Shown here piece after piece: positions 19,981-29,731 of a stretch of DNA of 64,000 bases (the first letter of the stretch is position 1; each line of letters opens with the position of its first letter). The notes beneath the pieces are model-generated. The model searched no databases and was not told the DNA's origin. It saw nothing but the letters and a program-made list of their open reading frames with translations. Made by a program: the position numbers and the translations under genes. The stretch comes from Oceanithermus desulfurans. Lineage in GTDB: Bacteria > Deinococcota > Deinococci > Deinococcales > Marinithermaceae. Location of the stretch: assembly GCF_014201675.1 (NCBI RefSeq), contig NZ_JACHEZ010000005.1, positions 62,001-126,000 on the forward strand, in the 5' to 3' direction.

Positions 19981-21216
19981 TTAGCCCTTCACCCCTCCCG
20001 CGGTCAGGCCGCCCACCAGGTACTTCTCGAACCAGAAGAAGAGGATCATGATGGGTACGGTAACAATCACCGCGCCCGCCATCAAGAACTGCCGCGGCAC
20101 CTCCTGGCTGTTGAGCCCCACCATGCCGCGCGAGAGGGTGAAGAGCTCGGGGGTGTCGAGGAACATGAAGGCGAAGAGGAACTCGTTCCAGGCGATCATG
20201 AAGACGTAGAGCCCCACCGAGGCCAGCGCCGGCAGCGCCAGCGGCAGGGTGATGCGCCAGATCACCTCGAAGCGGCTGCAGCCGTCGATCAGCCCCGCCT
20301 CCTCGAGGCTCGCGGGGATGGTCTCGAAGTAGCTGCGCAGCATGTAGAGGGCCACGGGCAGCGTCTGCGCCAGGTAGACGATGATCAACCCGATGAGGTT
20401 GTCGCGCAGGCCCAGCTGGGTGAAGATCGTGTAGAGCGGGATGGCGAGCACGATCGCGGGGAACATGTAGGTGAGCAGGATGGCCCGCTCCATGACCGCG
20501 CGCCCGCGAAACTCGAGCCGCGCCACCGCGTAGGCCCCCAGCACCGCCAGCGCCAGGGTGATGAACATCGTGCTGACCGAGACGAAGGCGGTGTTGCCGA
20601 TGTAGCGCAGGAACTTGAAGGTGACGAGCACCTCGCGGTAGCCCACGAGCATCTTCTTCAGGCCGGGCCAGAAGCCCTCCGAGAAGACGTGCAGCGGCAG
20701 CCCCAGGTTGGCGGGGTCGGCCAGGAACTCGGCGCGGGGCTTGAGCGAGGCCGCGACCATCGCCCAGAAGGGGAAGACGACCATGAAGACGAAGACCAGG
20801 AAGGCCGCGCCGCGGAGCAGGCGCAAGCCGACCAGCTCCCAGGCCTCGCTGTCGGGTCGCTCGAGCCGCACCTCGCGCAGCCCGTAGCCCGTGGCCAGTC
20901 CGGCGAAACCGCCGGCGACCAGCGGGGCGAGCAGGTTCCAGAAGGGCGCCAGACCCAGCCGGTAGGGGTCGCCGCCCGCGGCCAGCGCCCAGACGAGGCC
21001 CAGCCCAAGGCCGGCGAGGACCATGGGCGGCGGCCGCAGCCGCTCGCGGCGCGCCAGCGCCCAGGCCAGCGCCCCCAGCAGCAGGCCGCCGGCGAGGGCG
21101 GCGTCCAGCGGCAGGACCGTCTTGAGCCCGCCCCAGAGGACGAGCAGCAGCGAGACGCTGCCCAGGCTGGCGAGCGCCGAGGCCAGCCCGACGAGGAGGG
21201 TCAGCACGAGCGCCAC
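19981..21216 (-). CDS. ABC sugar transporter permease, MalG type, with extra N-terminal membrane domain
   Basis: A 411-residue permease from GTG 21216, with GGGGGAGG six bases upstream. The C-terminal 280 residues are a normal MalG-like permease, including the EEAGLIDGCSRFEVIWRITLP coupling motif (EAA loop). The first 130 residues add about four hydrophobic segments not found in typical MalG, which is about 280-300 residues. It follows malF-type gene 21218-22477 with a one-base gap. Substrate should be that of the linked phosphorylase. Confidence 0.85.
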   Translation of the reverse strand: MALVLTLLVGLASALASLGSVSLLLVLWGGLKTVLPLDAALAGGLLLGALAWALARRERLRPPPMVLAGLGLGLVWALAAGGDPYRLGLAPFWNLLAPLVAGGFAGLATGYGLREVRLERPDSEAWELVGLRLLRGAAFLVFVFMVVFPFWAMVAASLKPRAEFLADPANLGLPLHVFSEGFWPGLKKMLVGYREVLVTFKFLRYIGNTAFVSVSTMFITLALAVLGAYAVARLEFRGRAVMERAILLTYMFPAIVLAIPLYTIFTQLGLRDNLIGLIIVYLAQTLPVALYMLRSYFETIPASLEEAGLIDGCSRFEVIWRITLPLALPALASVGLYVFMIAWNEFLFAFMFLDTPELFTLSRGMVGLNSQEVPRQFLMAGAVIVTVPIMILFFWFEKYLVGGLTAGGVKG

Positions 21217-21217
21217 G

Positions 21218-22477
21218 TCACACCTCCCCCTTGGGCGCATAGCGGAAGTAGACGACCAGGAAGAGCGCCAGGATGGCGAAGAGGATCACCGCCTGGGCGG
21301 CGCCCTGCCCCAGGTTGGCCCGGGCGAAGGCGAAGTCGTAGACCTTGATGGTGATCGTTTCGGTACCCGCCGCGCCGCCGGTGAGCAGGAAGATGTCGTC
21401 GAACTTGTTGAACGTCCAGATGAAGCGCAGCAGGAAGAGGGTGGCGAGGATGCCCACCACCTGCGGCAGGGTGACGAAGCGGAAGCTGGCCCAGATGCCC
21501 GCGCCGTCCACCCGCGCCGCCTCGTAGAGTTCGCCGGGGATGGCCTGCAGCCTGGCCAGGATGAAGAGGAAGGCGAAGGGGAAGTAGCGCCACCCCTCGA
21601 AGAGGATGACCATGGTGAGCGCCAGCGGCAGCTGCACCGTCAGGCCGAAGAACTGCACCGGCCAGTACCTTTGCGATAGGAAGGGGATCGGGTCGTGTAC
21701 GAACCCGTACTTTAATAAGAGGGCGTTGATGGTGCCGGCGAAGGGGTCGAGCAGGAAGACCCAGGTGAAGGCCACGGCGATCACCGGAGCCACATAGGGG
21801 AAAAGGAAGAGGCCGCGCAGCACCTGGCGGCCCGCGAAGGGCGGCGAGAGCAGCTGGGCGGCGAAGAGGCCCAGCAGGATCGAGAGCAGGGTGCCGAAGA
21901 TCGTGTAGGCCAGCGTCACCTTCAGCATCGGCCAGAAGTCGGGGTCGGTGAGGACGACGCGGAAGTTTTCGAGGGTGAAGGGTCGTGCCAGGATGGGGTT
22001 GGGCGCCTTGCTCTCCACCACGGGACGGGTGTCGCGGGGGTAGGGTGCGCCGGCTGCGAAGTAGGCGGGGCCGGCGGTGAAGCGGAGCGTCAGGTTGACG
22101 GTCTGCTTGGGCTCGAGCCCCTGGGGCAGCTCGCAAACGATCTTCGCGGTCTGCAAGCGGCAGGCCTGGGGCAGCTCGGTGGGGGTGAGGCCCGGGGGCA
22201 GCGCGTCCTCGATGCGCGCCCAGGTGATGGGATTGTCGGTGCGGTTCTGAACGCGGTAGCGCACCACCAGCGCCTCGCCGGGCGCTTGTGGCCGGCTCCG
22301 CACCGACTCGCGCACCGCAGGCCGCGGGGGCCGCAGGTCGCCCAGCTGGATGGGCTTGAAGGCGATCCAGAAGTTGGCGATGACCGGCAGGATGACGATG
22401 GCGATGACGATGCTGAACGTCGGCAGCAGCATCCAAAACGCCAGCCGGGCTTCCCGCGCCTTGAGACCTCGTTGCAT
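21218..22477 (-). CDS. ABC sugar transporter permease, MalF type, with DUF11-like periplasmic insert
   Basis: A 419-residue permease. The first transmembrane segment is about residues 13-40. Between it and the second is an unusual extracytoplasmic segment (about 50-165) whose core, GEALVVRYRVQNRT...LPPGLTPTE...LEPKQTVNLTLRF, reads like a DUF11-type beta-sandwich with two Cys (106 and 115). Typical six-helix sugar permeases lack it and MalF of enterics has a different P2 domain. The coupling loop is ELYEAARVDGAGIWASFRFVTLP. It is preceded by an 11-base intercistronic hairpin. Confidence 0.85.
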   Translation of the reverse strand: MQRGLKAREARLAFWMLLPTFSIVIAIVILPVIANFWIAFKPIQLGDLRPPRPAVRESVRSRPQAPGEALVVRYRVQNRTDNPITWARIEDALPPGLTPTELPQACRLQTAKIVCELPQGLEPKQTVNLTLRFTAGPAYFAAGAPYPRDTRPVVESKAPNPILARPFTLENFRVVLTDPDFWPMLKVTLAYTIFGTLLSILLGLFAAQLLSPPFAGRQVLRGLFLFPYVAPVIAVAFTWVFLLDPFAGTINALLLKYGFVHDPIPFLSQRYWPVQFFGLTVQLPLALTMVILFEGWRYFPFAFLFILARLQAIPGELYEAARVDGAGIWASFRFVTLPQVVGILATLFLLRFIWTFNKFDDIFLLTGGAAGTETITIKVYDFAFARANLGQGAAQAVILFAILALFLVVYFRYAPKGEV

Positions 22478-22497
22478 GGCGCCTCCCGGAGTAGGCC

Positions 22498-22523
22498 GGG
22501 GCCGGGGCGAAGGCCCCGGCCCC
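22498..22523 (-). promoter_or_regulatory. Intercistronic hairpin between solute-binding protein and permease genes
   Basis: GGGGCCGGGGC (22498-22508) and GCCCCGGCCCC (22513-22523) form a perfect 11-base stem with a four-base loop. There is no T run. It lies after the binding-protein stop and before malF-type gene, the usual place for a stabilising hairpin that keeps the binding protein in excess. Confidence 0.75.
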
Positions 22524-22534
22524 AGGGTGAGCGG

Positions 22535-23866
22535 CTACTTGAGTGCTTCGACGGCTTTCTGCATCTCCGCGGCCGCCTGTTCGGCGGTCAGCTCGCCGTC
22601 CAGGTAGCGGCGCACGATCTTGGGGATCGTCTTCTCGCCGTAGAGCTTGCTGACCAGCTCGCCGTAACCGGCACGGAAGCCCCAGCGGTCGGCGACGTCG
22701 AGGCCTTCGAGGATCGTCTTGATGACCTCGGGCGGGTAGATGTCACCCAGCGGGCGCTTGCGGTCCACGCCCACGGGCAGCTTGGCCCAGCCGTTCACGA
22801 ACTTCTGCGGGTCGTCCGGGGTGCCGCGGCGCACCGGGAACTTGCCTTCCGGCGCGACCGAGAGCCACTCGAGGTAGCCGTCGGTGAGCAGGAACTTGAC
22901 GAACTTCTTGGCGTTGGCGGTGTCGGCGTCCACGGTGATGCCCATGTAGCTGATCTGGGCGTAGCTGGCGCCGCTGGGGTTGTCGGGGCCGGCCAGCTTG
23001 GCCAGGAAGCCGGTGCGCTTGGCCAGCTCGTCCGAGGTCGGGTTGCCGAAGGCCGTCACCGGGACCGAGTCGCGCAGGCCCGCCAGCTCGTCGAGGATGA
23101 AGGGCGACCAGACAATCTGCAGCGCCTTGCCTGCCAGGTAGAGCTCACGCGACTGCTTCCAGTAGAGGTTGCCCGGGGGCGAGGCCTCGGCGAGCTTCTT
23201 GTAGAACTGCAGGGTGTGCACCATCGCCGGGGTGTTCAGGGTGATGTTCCCGTTCGCGTCCACCAGGCGCACCCCGTTGGCCAGGGCGATGTGCTCGAAG
23301 ACCTGCTGGAAGTAGGTCTGGCTGGGGTCGGTGGCGACCACGAAGCCGTACATCTCGGGCGGGTTGTGGAAGGCTTCGATACCGCCCAGCACCGCCGCGA
23401 AGGTCTTGGGCGGGTAGAGGCTCTTCTGCTTGAAGAGGTCCTTGCGGTAGACGATCAGCTGGGTCCAGCCGTCGGTCGGCACCGCGGTGTAGCTGCCCTC
23501 GTAACTGGCCAGCTCGAGCGCCCCCTTGGCGAAGGTGTTCTCACCGAGCTCGCGGATCACCTCGGTGGCCGCCTCGGTGTCGAGGATGCCCTGGGCGGCC
23601 CAGCCCACGGTGTAGTCGAGCGGGTGGAAGATCACGTCGGGCAGCTGCCCGGCGGCGAAGGCTGCGGTAATGCGCTCGGATAGCTGGTTTTCCTCGACGG
23701 GCACGACCTCGACCTTGATCCCGGTCTTGGCGGTGAATTCGGCGGCGATCTGCCGCTGCACCTCCATGCGCTTGGGCTGGTTCTCCGTCGTCCACCAGAC
23801 CAAGCTCTGCGCGAGGCCAAAGCTTCCCAGCGCCAATGCGAACAGCACCATCCAGACTTTTCTCAT
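22535..23866 (-). CDS. ABC transporter solute-binding protein (family 1)
   Basis: A 443-residue extracellular sugar-binding protein from ATG 23866, with GGAGG six bases upstream. The signal peptide ends at about FGLAQ (residue 20). The mature protein begins SLVWWTTENQPKR and shows the family-1 pattern of EVVPVEE, LPDVIFHP and a C-terminal AxxEMQKAVEAL helix. It overlaps the lacI stop by four bases (ATGA), so the regulator, binding protein, permeases, GT4 and phosphorylase form one operon. The usual family length is 400-440. Confidence 0.92.
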   Translation of the reverse strand: MRKVWMVLFALALGSFGLAQSLVWWTTENQPKRMEVQRQIAAEFTAKTGIKVEVVPVEENQLSERITAAFAAGQLPDVIFHPLDYTVGWAAQGILDTEAATEVIRELGENTFAKGALELASYEGSYTAVPTDGWTQLIVYRKDLFKQKSLYPPKTFAAVLGGIEAFHNPPEMYGFVVATDPSQTYFQQVFEHIALANGVRLVDANGNITLNTPAMVHTLQFYKKLAEASPPGNLYWKQSRELYLAGKALQIVWSPFILDELAGLRDSVPVTAFGNPTSDELAKRTGFLAKLAGPDNPSGASYAQISYMGITVDADTANAKKFVKFLLTDGYLEWLSVAPEGKFPVRRGTPDDPQKFVNGWAKLPVGVDRKRPLGDIYPPEVIKTILEGLDVADRWGFRAGYGELVSKLYGEKTIPKIVRRYLDGELTAEQAAAEMQKAVEALK

Positions 23867-24858
23867 AGCCCACCTCCGTATTCCATTACCGACGCGCGAG
23901 GTACCAGCTCGCACGACAGCACCACGTTTTCGGGGCGCTCGCCCCGGGTGACGGCCAGCGCCGCGCGCGCGGCGGCCTGGCCCAGCTGCTGCGCCGGCTG
24001 GCGCAGCGTCGAAAGCGGCGGATCCAGGTAGGCGCCGAACTCGAGCCCGTCGAAGCCGACGACGCTCACGTCGGCGCCCACCCGCAGCCCCGCTTCGCGG
24101 AAGGCGCGGTAGGCGCCCAGCGCCATGCGGTCGCTGGCGACGAAGACGGCCGAGAAGCCGCCCTGCCCGATCAGCGCCTTCGCGGCGCGGTAACCGCCGG
24201 CCTCGGTGAAGCCGCCGTCCTCCACCGGACCGGGGGCGAGGCCGTGGGCCGCCAGCGCCCGTCGCCAGCCGGCGAGGCGTTCGCGGCCGGCGCGGCGGGG
24301 GCCGGAGATGTGGGCGATGCGTTCGTGGCCGTGCTCGATCAGGTAGCGCGTCGCCCGCTCGGCGGCCGACTCGTTGTCGATCGTGACCATGGGCGCGGCC
24401 AGCTCCGCGCCCTCGCGCTCGACGAGCACCAGCGCGGGCAGCTCGCCCTGCATCGCCGCCAGCGCCTGGGGCCCCAGGCCCGAGCCGATGAGGACGAGCG
24501 CTTCGACGTCGCGGGCGGAGAGGTCGCGCAGCACCTGCCCTTCGCGGCCGGGGTCGCGCTCCGAGCTCTCGACCAGGTAGGTGTAGCCCGCCTGGGTGAG
24601 CTCGAGCCCGATGCCGCGGAGCATGCGGCCGTAGAGCGGGCCGGTGGCGTCGGGAATGACCACGCCGATGGCGCGGCTCTTGCCGGTCGCCAGCACCCGC
24701 GCCGCGGGGCTGGGGGAGAAGCCCAGGCGGCCCGCGACCTGCAGCACCCGCTCGCGGGTGGAGGGGGCGACGCGACCGCCGTTGAGGGCCCGCGAAACCG
24801 TGGCCACGGAGACCCCGGCCGCGTCCGCCACCTCGTAGATCGTCACCCTTCTCCGCAA
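23863..24858 (-). CDS. LacI-family transcriptional regulator
   Basis: A 331-residue repressor. The helix-turn-helix is TIYEVADAAGVSVATVSRALNG (residues 6-27), and the rest is a periplasmic-binding-protein-like effector domain with the family pattern VAGRLGFSPSPAARVLA, IGVVIPD and VVGFDGLEFGAYLDPPLS. TTG 24858 is taken as start, as AAGGAG lies seven bases upstream; GTG 24843 would also leave the HTH intact. It is the first gene of the operon, so it is self-regulated through the operators at 24883 and 24930. The effector is probably the imported solute or its breakdown product. Confidence 0.93.
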   Translation of the reverse strand: MRRRVTIYEVADAAGVSVATVSRALNGGRVAPSTRERVLQVAGRLGFSPSPAARVLATGKSRAIGVVIPDATGPLYGRMLRGIGLELTQAGYTYLVESSERDPGREGQVLRDLSARDVEALVLIGSGLGPQALAAMQGELPALVLVEREGAELAAPMVTIDNESAAERATRYLIEHGHERIAHISGPRRAGRERLAGWRRALAAHGLAPGPVEDGGFTEAGGYRAAKALIGQGGFSAVFVASDRMALGAYRAFREAGLRVGADVSVVGFDGLEFGAYLDPPLSTLRQPAQQLGQAAARAALAVTRGERPENVVLSCELVPRASVMEYGGGL

Positions 24859-24882
24859 AGCGTTTTCTCCTTCCTCATCGCA

Positions 24883-24898
24883 ATGTAAGCGGTTACAT
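24883..24898. promoter_or_regulatory. LacI-type operator O1
   Basis: ATGTAAGCGGTTACAT is a near-perfect palindrome with the CG-centre of LacI-family sites. It lies about 25 bases upstream of the lacI start and should repress the leftward operon. Confidence 0.85.
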
Positions 24899-24925
24899 AA
24901 GCACAGCGTAAGAACAAGGCTGCCG

Positions 24926-24953
24926 TTGATGTAAGCGTTTACACGTCTATACT
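24926..24953 (+). promoter_or_regulatory. Promoter of the glycerate kinase with operator O2
   Basis: TTGATG (24926-24931) and TATACT (24948-24953) are 16 bases apart. TGTAAGCGTTTACA (24930-24943), a second LacI-type operator, covers the end of the -35 box and the spacer, so bound repressor would block this promoter. Thus one repressor governs both divergent arms. Confidence 0.8.
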
Positions 24954-25002
24954 TAAGCTAGTCGCCCTGCATGCGGCTTGTCAAGGGTATACCGGAGGAT
25001 CG

Positions 25003-26253
<1,251 letters not shown>

Positions 26254-26284
26254 CCCCGCGACGCGGGCCCTGGAGGTGGCCGGT

Positions 26285-27037
26285 ATGCAAGTCGGGTTTA
26301 CCTGGCACGAGCTGTTCGCGCCGCAGCCGGAAGCGGCCGTCGCGTTCCTCGCCGGGGTGTGCGGCGGCACCGTGGCCCGGGCGCCCCTGGAGACGCCCGG
26401 CGGAGGGCCGTTCCTCCTGCTGATCCAGGAGCGCCGGCCGGTGCTGGGGGTGATGCAGCCGCCCGGGCCGGGCTTGCCTTCCTGGTGGGACGGCTACGTG
26501 GCTGTACCCGACCTCGACGCCGTCCTCGAACGGGCGTCCGCCCTGGGAGCGCGCATCGTCTTCGACGCCCCCATGGCGGCCGAGGGCTGGGGGCGGTTCA
26601 GCTTCCTGATCGATCCCCAGGGGGCCGGGTTGGGCGTCATCCAGCCGTCTGCGAACGCGGCGATCGGCGACCCCAACCCCGGCGTCGGCTGGCAGAAGCT
26701 GGCCGTGGACGACCCCGAGGCGGCGCTGGCGTTCTACGGCGCGCTCTTCGACTGGCGCGAGGTCGGGCGGCTGGAGCTGCCCGCAGGCCCCTGCCTCCTC
26801 CTCGGCTACGGTTCCGAGCGCACGGGCCGCCTCGCCATCGTTCGCCGCGGCGAGGGGGAGGCGACAGGCTGGCGCTACTATCTGCACGTCGGGCGCCTCG
26901 AGCCCGCGCTGGCGGCCGTGCGAGAACGCGGCGCCGCAATCGTCACGGGGCCTCATCAGGTACCGGGCGGAGGGTTCGCGGCCGTCGGCGTCGACCCCCA
27001 GGGTGTGGGTTTCGCGCTGCACGCACCCCGGCGTTAG
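26285..27037 (+). CDS. VOC-family (glyoxalase/bleomycin-resistance fold) protein
   Basis: A 250-residue protein from ATG 26285 with two VOC modules: residues about 3-122 and 129-249. The repeats begin FTWHELFAPQPEAAVAFLAG and GWQKLAVDDPEAALAFYGAL. The metal ligands typical of glyoxalase I are not all evident (His8 and E/Q positions vary), so enzymatic activity is uncertain. It follows the glycerate kinase by 31 bases and may be cotranscribed. Confidence 0.75.
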   Translation: MQVGFTWHELFAPQPEAAVAFLAGVCGGTVARAPLETPGGGPFLLLIQERRPVLGVMQPPGPGLPSWWDGYVAVPDLDAVLERASALGARIVFDAPMAAEGWGRFSFLIDPQGAGLGVIQPSANAAIGDPNPGVGWQKLAVDDPEAALAFYGALFDWREVGRLELPAGPCLLLGYGSERTGRLAIVRRGEGEATGWRYYLHVGRLEPALAAVRERGAAIVTGPHQVPGGGFAAVGVDPQGVGFALHAPRR

Positions 27038-27371
27038 CTGCGTCGTCTCGCCACACGGTCCACGCGACCCCGTTACCGCGTACCTCCCGCGTCACCCTCC
27101 GTAAGCTGGGGTCAAGGACCGGGACGGGGGCGCTGTTCCGGGCGCGGAGGTGGGGAAGGGCCGGGGGTGGGTTCGAGGGTTTTTGGAAATCCTCTCACGG
27201 TTTGTGGCTCGGGGTTGGTGGTTGCCTCGTTGCGGGTAGCCGCCTTACGCCGTTCCCGCCTCCCACGCCCCGGAAGCTATCCACCATGCACTACGTACTA
27301 CGCACCACGTACTCCCATCACGCACCGACCCGCAGCGGCTTCGGTAAACCACGTCTTGAGAGGCCGCACAG
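27038..27371. other. Intergenic region with repeat C
   Basis: About 330 bases between the convergent VOC and nrnA-like genes. The stretch is mostly GC-rich, repeat-like DNA without a credible frame, followed by a repeat C copy at 27284-27326 (CACTACGTACTACGCACC words). No terminator hairpin with T run was found for either gene. Confidence 0.55.
27284..27326. repeat. Repeat C downstream of the VOC gene
   Basis: CATGCACTACGTACTACGC and CACCACGTACTCCCATCACGC words: the reverse complement of the GTGCGTGGTACGTGG family at about 2070, 2415-2444 and 7682-7711. Confidence 0.65.
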
Positions 27372-28370
27372 CTAGCCCAGGAACCCTGCGCGTTTCAGCT
27401 CTTTTTCCACCGCCGCCAGCACCCGCGGGTAGGCCTCCTCGAGCGAAACCCCCTCCAGGGTCGCGCCCGCGGCGGGCACGTGGCCGCCGCCCCCCAGCTC
27501 GACGGCGATGTTCTGGGCGCTCACGCCGGCGCGGCTGCGGATCGAGACCTTGGTGGCCCCTTCGCGCTCCTTGAGGAAGACGGCCACGTAGCTGCCCTCG
27601 GCGTAGCGGATCACGCCCACGAAGTCGTCGGAGTCCTCCTCGGTGCTGCCGGCCTCTTCGGTCATCTTGCGGGTGACGTGGGCGCTGACGGCCAGGCCGT
27701 CGAAGTGGAACTGCACCGTCGAGAGGACCATGCCCATCAGCTTGAAGTACTGCGGCGGCCGCCACTGCAGCCGGTCGGTCAGCTCGGCCAGCTTGACGCC
27801 GTGGCCCACCAGCTCGGCGGCGGTTTCGAGCACCTCCGGCGTGGTGTTGCCGAAGCGGAAGTTGCCGGTGTCGGTGATCAGTCCGGTGAGCACCGGCGTG
27901 GCGATTTCCTCGGTCCACTCGACCTCGAGGGCGTCGATCAGGTCCTTGACCATCTGGGCCGCAGCGGCCTTGGTGGGGTCCACGATGTGGATCTGGCCGA
28001 AGCGGCTGTTGGAGCCGTGGTGGTCGATGTTGATCACGAAGCCCTCGACCGGGGCGCCCACGGCCCTGTGGCGGTCGCCGGAGTCGAGGACGACCAGGAC
28101 GGCGTCTTCGGGCAGCTCGTCGACCGGTTCGTGGTATTCGTCCTCGTGGGGTAGGAAGCGCAAAAACCGCGGCGGCTCGACGATCCACCAGACCTCCTTG
28201 CCCAGCTGCCGCAGGGCTCGAGCCAGGCCCAGGGTGCTGCCCACGGCGTCGCCGTCGGGGTCCTCGTGGGCGATGATCACGACGGTGGCGTCGGTGGCGC
28301 GCAGCACGTCGGCCACCAGGCGCATCTTCTCCCAGTAATGGGGTTCGGGTTGGTTGTTGATGGTCTCCAT
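27372..28370 (-). CDS. DHH/DHHA1 phosphoesterase (NrnA-like oligoribonuclease / pAp phosphatase)
   Basis: A 332-residue protein from ATG 28370. The DHH core shows AHEDPDGDAVGS (34-45), VVLDSGDRH (93-101) and NIDHHGSN (114-121), which bind two metal ions. The DHHA1 domain ends with VELGGGGHVPAAGATLEG. This is the NrnA type, which degrades short RNA and DNA oligonucleotides and removes the 3'-phosphate of pAp. It sits 11 bases downstream of aroA on the same strand. Confidence 0.9.
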   Translation of the reverse strand: METINNQPEPHYWEKMRLVADVLRATDATVVIIAHEDPDGDAVGSTLGLARALRQLGKEVWWIVEPPRFLRFLPHEDEYHEPVDELPEDAVLVVLDSGDRHRAVGAPVEGFVINIDHHGSNSRFGQIHIVDPTKAAAAQMVKDLIDALEVEWTEEIATPVLTGLITDTGNFRFGNTTPEVLETAAELVGHGVKLAELTDRLQWRPPQYFKLMGMVLSTVQFHFDGLAVSAHVTRKMTEEAGSTEEDSDDFVGVIRYAEGSYVAVFLKEREGATKVSIRSRAGVSAQNIAVELGGGGHVPAAGATLEGVSLEEAYPRVLAAVEKELKRAGFLG

Positions 28371-28381
28371 GACCTTCCAGC

Positions 28382-29725
28382 TTACAACGCTTCCACGTGA
28401 AAACCGAGGCGTTCCAGGTAGTCCCAGTAGCGGGGAAAGGTCTTGGAGGTGGTGCCGGGGTTGGCGATCTCGAGGCCGGGGGCGGCGAGCGCCAGCAGCG
28501 AGAGTGCCATGGCGATGCGGTGGTCGTCGTGGGGGTCGAGCCGGGCCGGGCGTGGGCGGCCGGGCCAGACGGTGAGGCCGTCCTCGCGTTCTTCGGTGCG
28601 GAGACCCAGGCGCCCCAGCTCGCGCGCCATCACAGCGATGCGGTCGGACTCGTGGTGGCGCACGTGGGCCACCTCGGTGATCGTCACCGGGGCGTCGGCC
28701 AGAACCGCGAGCGCGGCCAGGGTGGGGGTCTGGTCGCTCATCGCCTTCAGGCTCACCTCGAAGCCGCCGCGCAGCTTTTGGGGCCCGCACACGGTGGTGC
28801 GGGTGGGCGCGACCTCGACCCGCGCCCCCATGCGCTCGAGCACGTACACGAAGCCCAGGTCGGGCTGCAGGGTGGCCGAGCCGATGTTGGTCACCGTCAC
28901 CTCACCGCCGCTGGCTGCGGCCAGGGCGAAGAAGTAGGCGGCGCTCGAGGCGTCGGCCTCCAGCTCCAGGGCCTGCCCCCGGTAGCGGCCGGGCCGGACG
29001 TGGATCGCGCTCAGGCCGGCGTCGGCCTCCGCCTCGGCGCCGAAGGCCCGCATCATCGCCAGGGTGATCTGCACGTAGGCCGGTTGCACCATCCCGCCGG
29101 CCACCCGCACGGTCACCGGCCCGCGGGCGTAGGGCGCGGCCAGCAGCACCCCGCTGGTGAACTGGCTGGAGACGTGGCCGGGAATCGTCACCTCGCCGCC
29201 GGCAAGCCCGGAGCCGTGGACGACGAGCGGAAAGCGCCCCTCCTCGCCGGCGTAGTCCACCTGGCCGCCCAGGGCGCGCAGGGCGTCAACCAGCGGGGCG
29301 ATGGGGCGCTGGCTCATCCGTCGGCTGGCGCGCACCCGCCAGCGCCCCTCGGGCGCGACGGCCAGCGCCGGCGGCAGGAAGCGGCCCAGGGTTCCGGCCG
29401 CGCCCACGTAGACCTCGGCCTCGCGTACGGGCCAGCGGCCGCCGCCGCCGCGGATGCGGGCGGTCTCGCCCGCCACCTCCACCTCGAGCCCCAACGTGCG
29501 CAGCGCCGCCAGCGCCCACCAGGCGTCGTCGCTCTTCAGGATGCCCGAGAGCTCGGAAACGCCCTCGGCCAGGCCCGCCAGCACGATAGCCCGGTTGGTC
29601 ACGCTCTTGGAGCCGGGTACGGCCAGTTCGGCGCGCACCGGTCCCGCCGGCGGCGCGAGCCGCACCGCGGCCACGCCGGTGTAGGCGCTCCAGGGGCTGC
29701 GGGCTTCCAGGTCGGCCTCGCTCAT
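28382..29725 (-). CDS. aroA: 3-phosphoshikimate 1-carboxyvinyltransferase (EPSP synthase)
   Basis: A 447-residue enzyme of the shikimate pathway that joins PEP and shikimate 3-phosphate. Signatures are PGSKSVTNRA (37-46), AGTLGRFL (about 108-115, where many enzymes have AGTAMR), RMSQRPI, and the C-terminal DDHRIAMALSLLA. The TLGR variant of the glyphosate-sensitive loop differs from the class I consensus. It starts at ATG 29725, seven bases before the end of korB, so it may be read from the same mRNA. Confidence 0.93.
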   Translation of the reverse strand: MSEADLEARSPWSAYTGVAAVRLAPPAGPVRAELAVPGSKSVTNRAIVLAGLAEGVSELSGILKSDDAWWALAALRTLGLEVEVAGETARIRGGGGRWPVREAEVYVGAAGTLGRFLPPALAVAPEGRWRVRASRRMSQRPIAPLVDALRALGGQVDYAGEEGRFPLVVHGSGLAGGEVTIPGHVSSQFTSGVLLAAPYARGPVTVRVAGGMVQPAYVQITLAMMRAFGAEAEADAGLSAIHVRPGRYRGQALELEADASSAAYFFALAAASGGEVTVTNIGSATLQPDLGFVYVLERMGARVEVAPTRTTVCGPQKLRGGFEVSLKAMSDQTPTLAALAVLADAPVTITEVAHVRHHESDRIAVMARELGRLGLRTEEREDGLTVWPGRPRPARLDPHDDHRIAMALSLLALAAPGLEIANPGTTSKTFPRYWDYLERLGFHVEAL

Positions 29726-29731
29726 GGCCTC

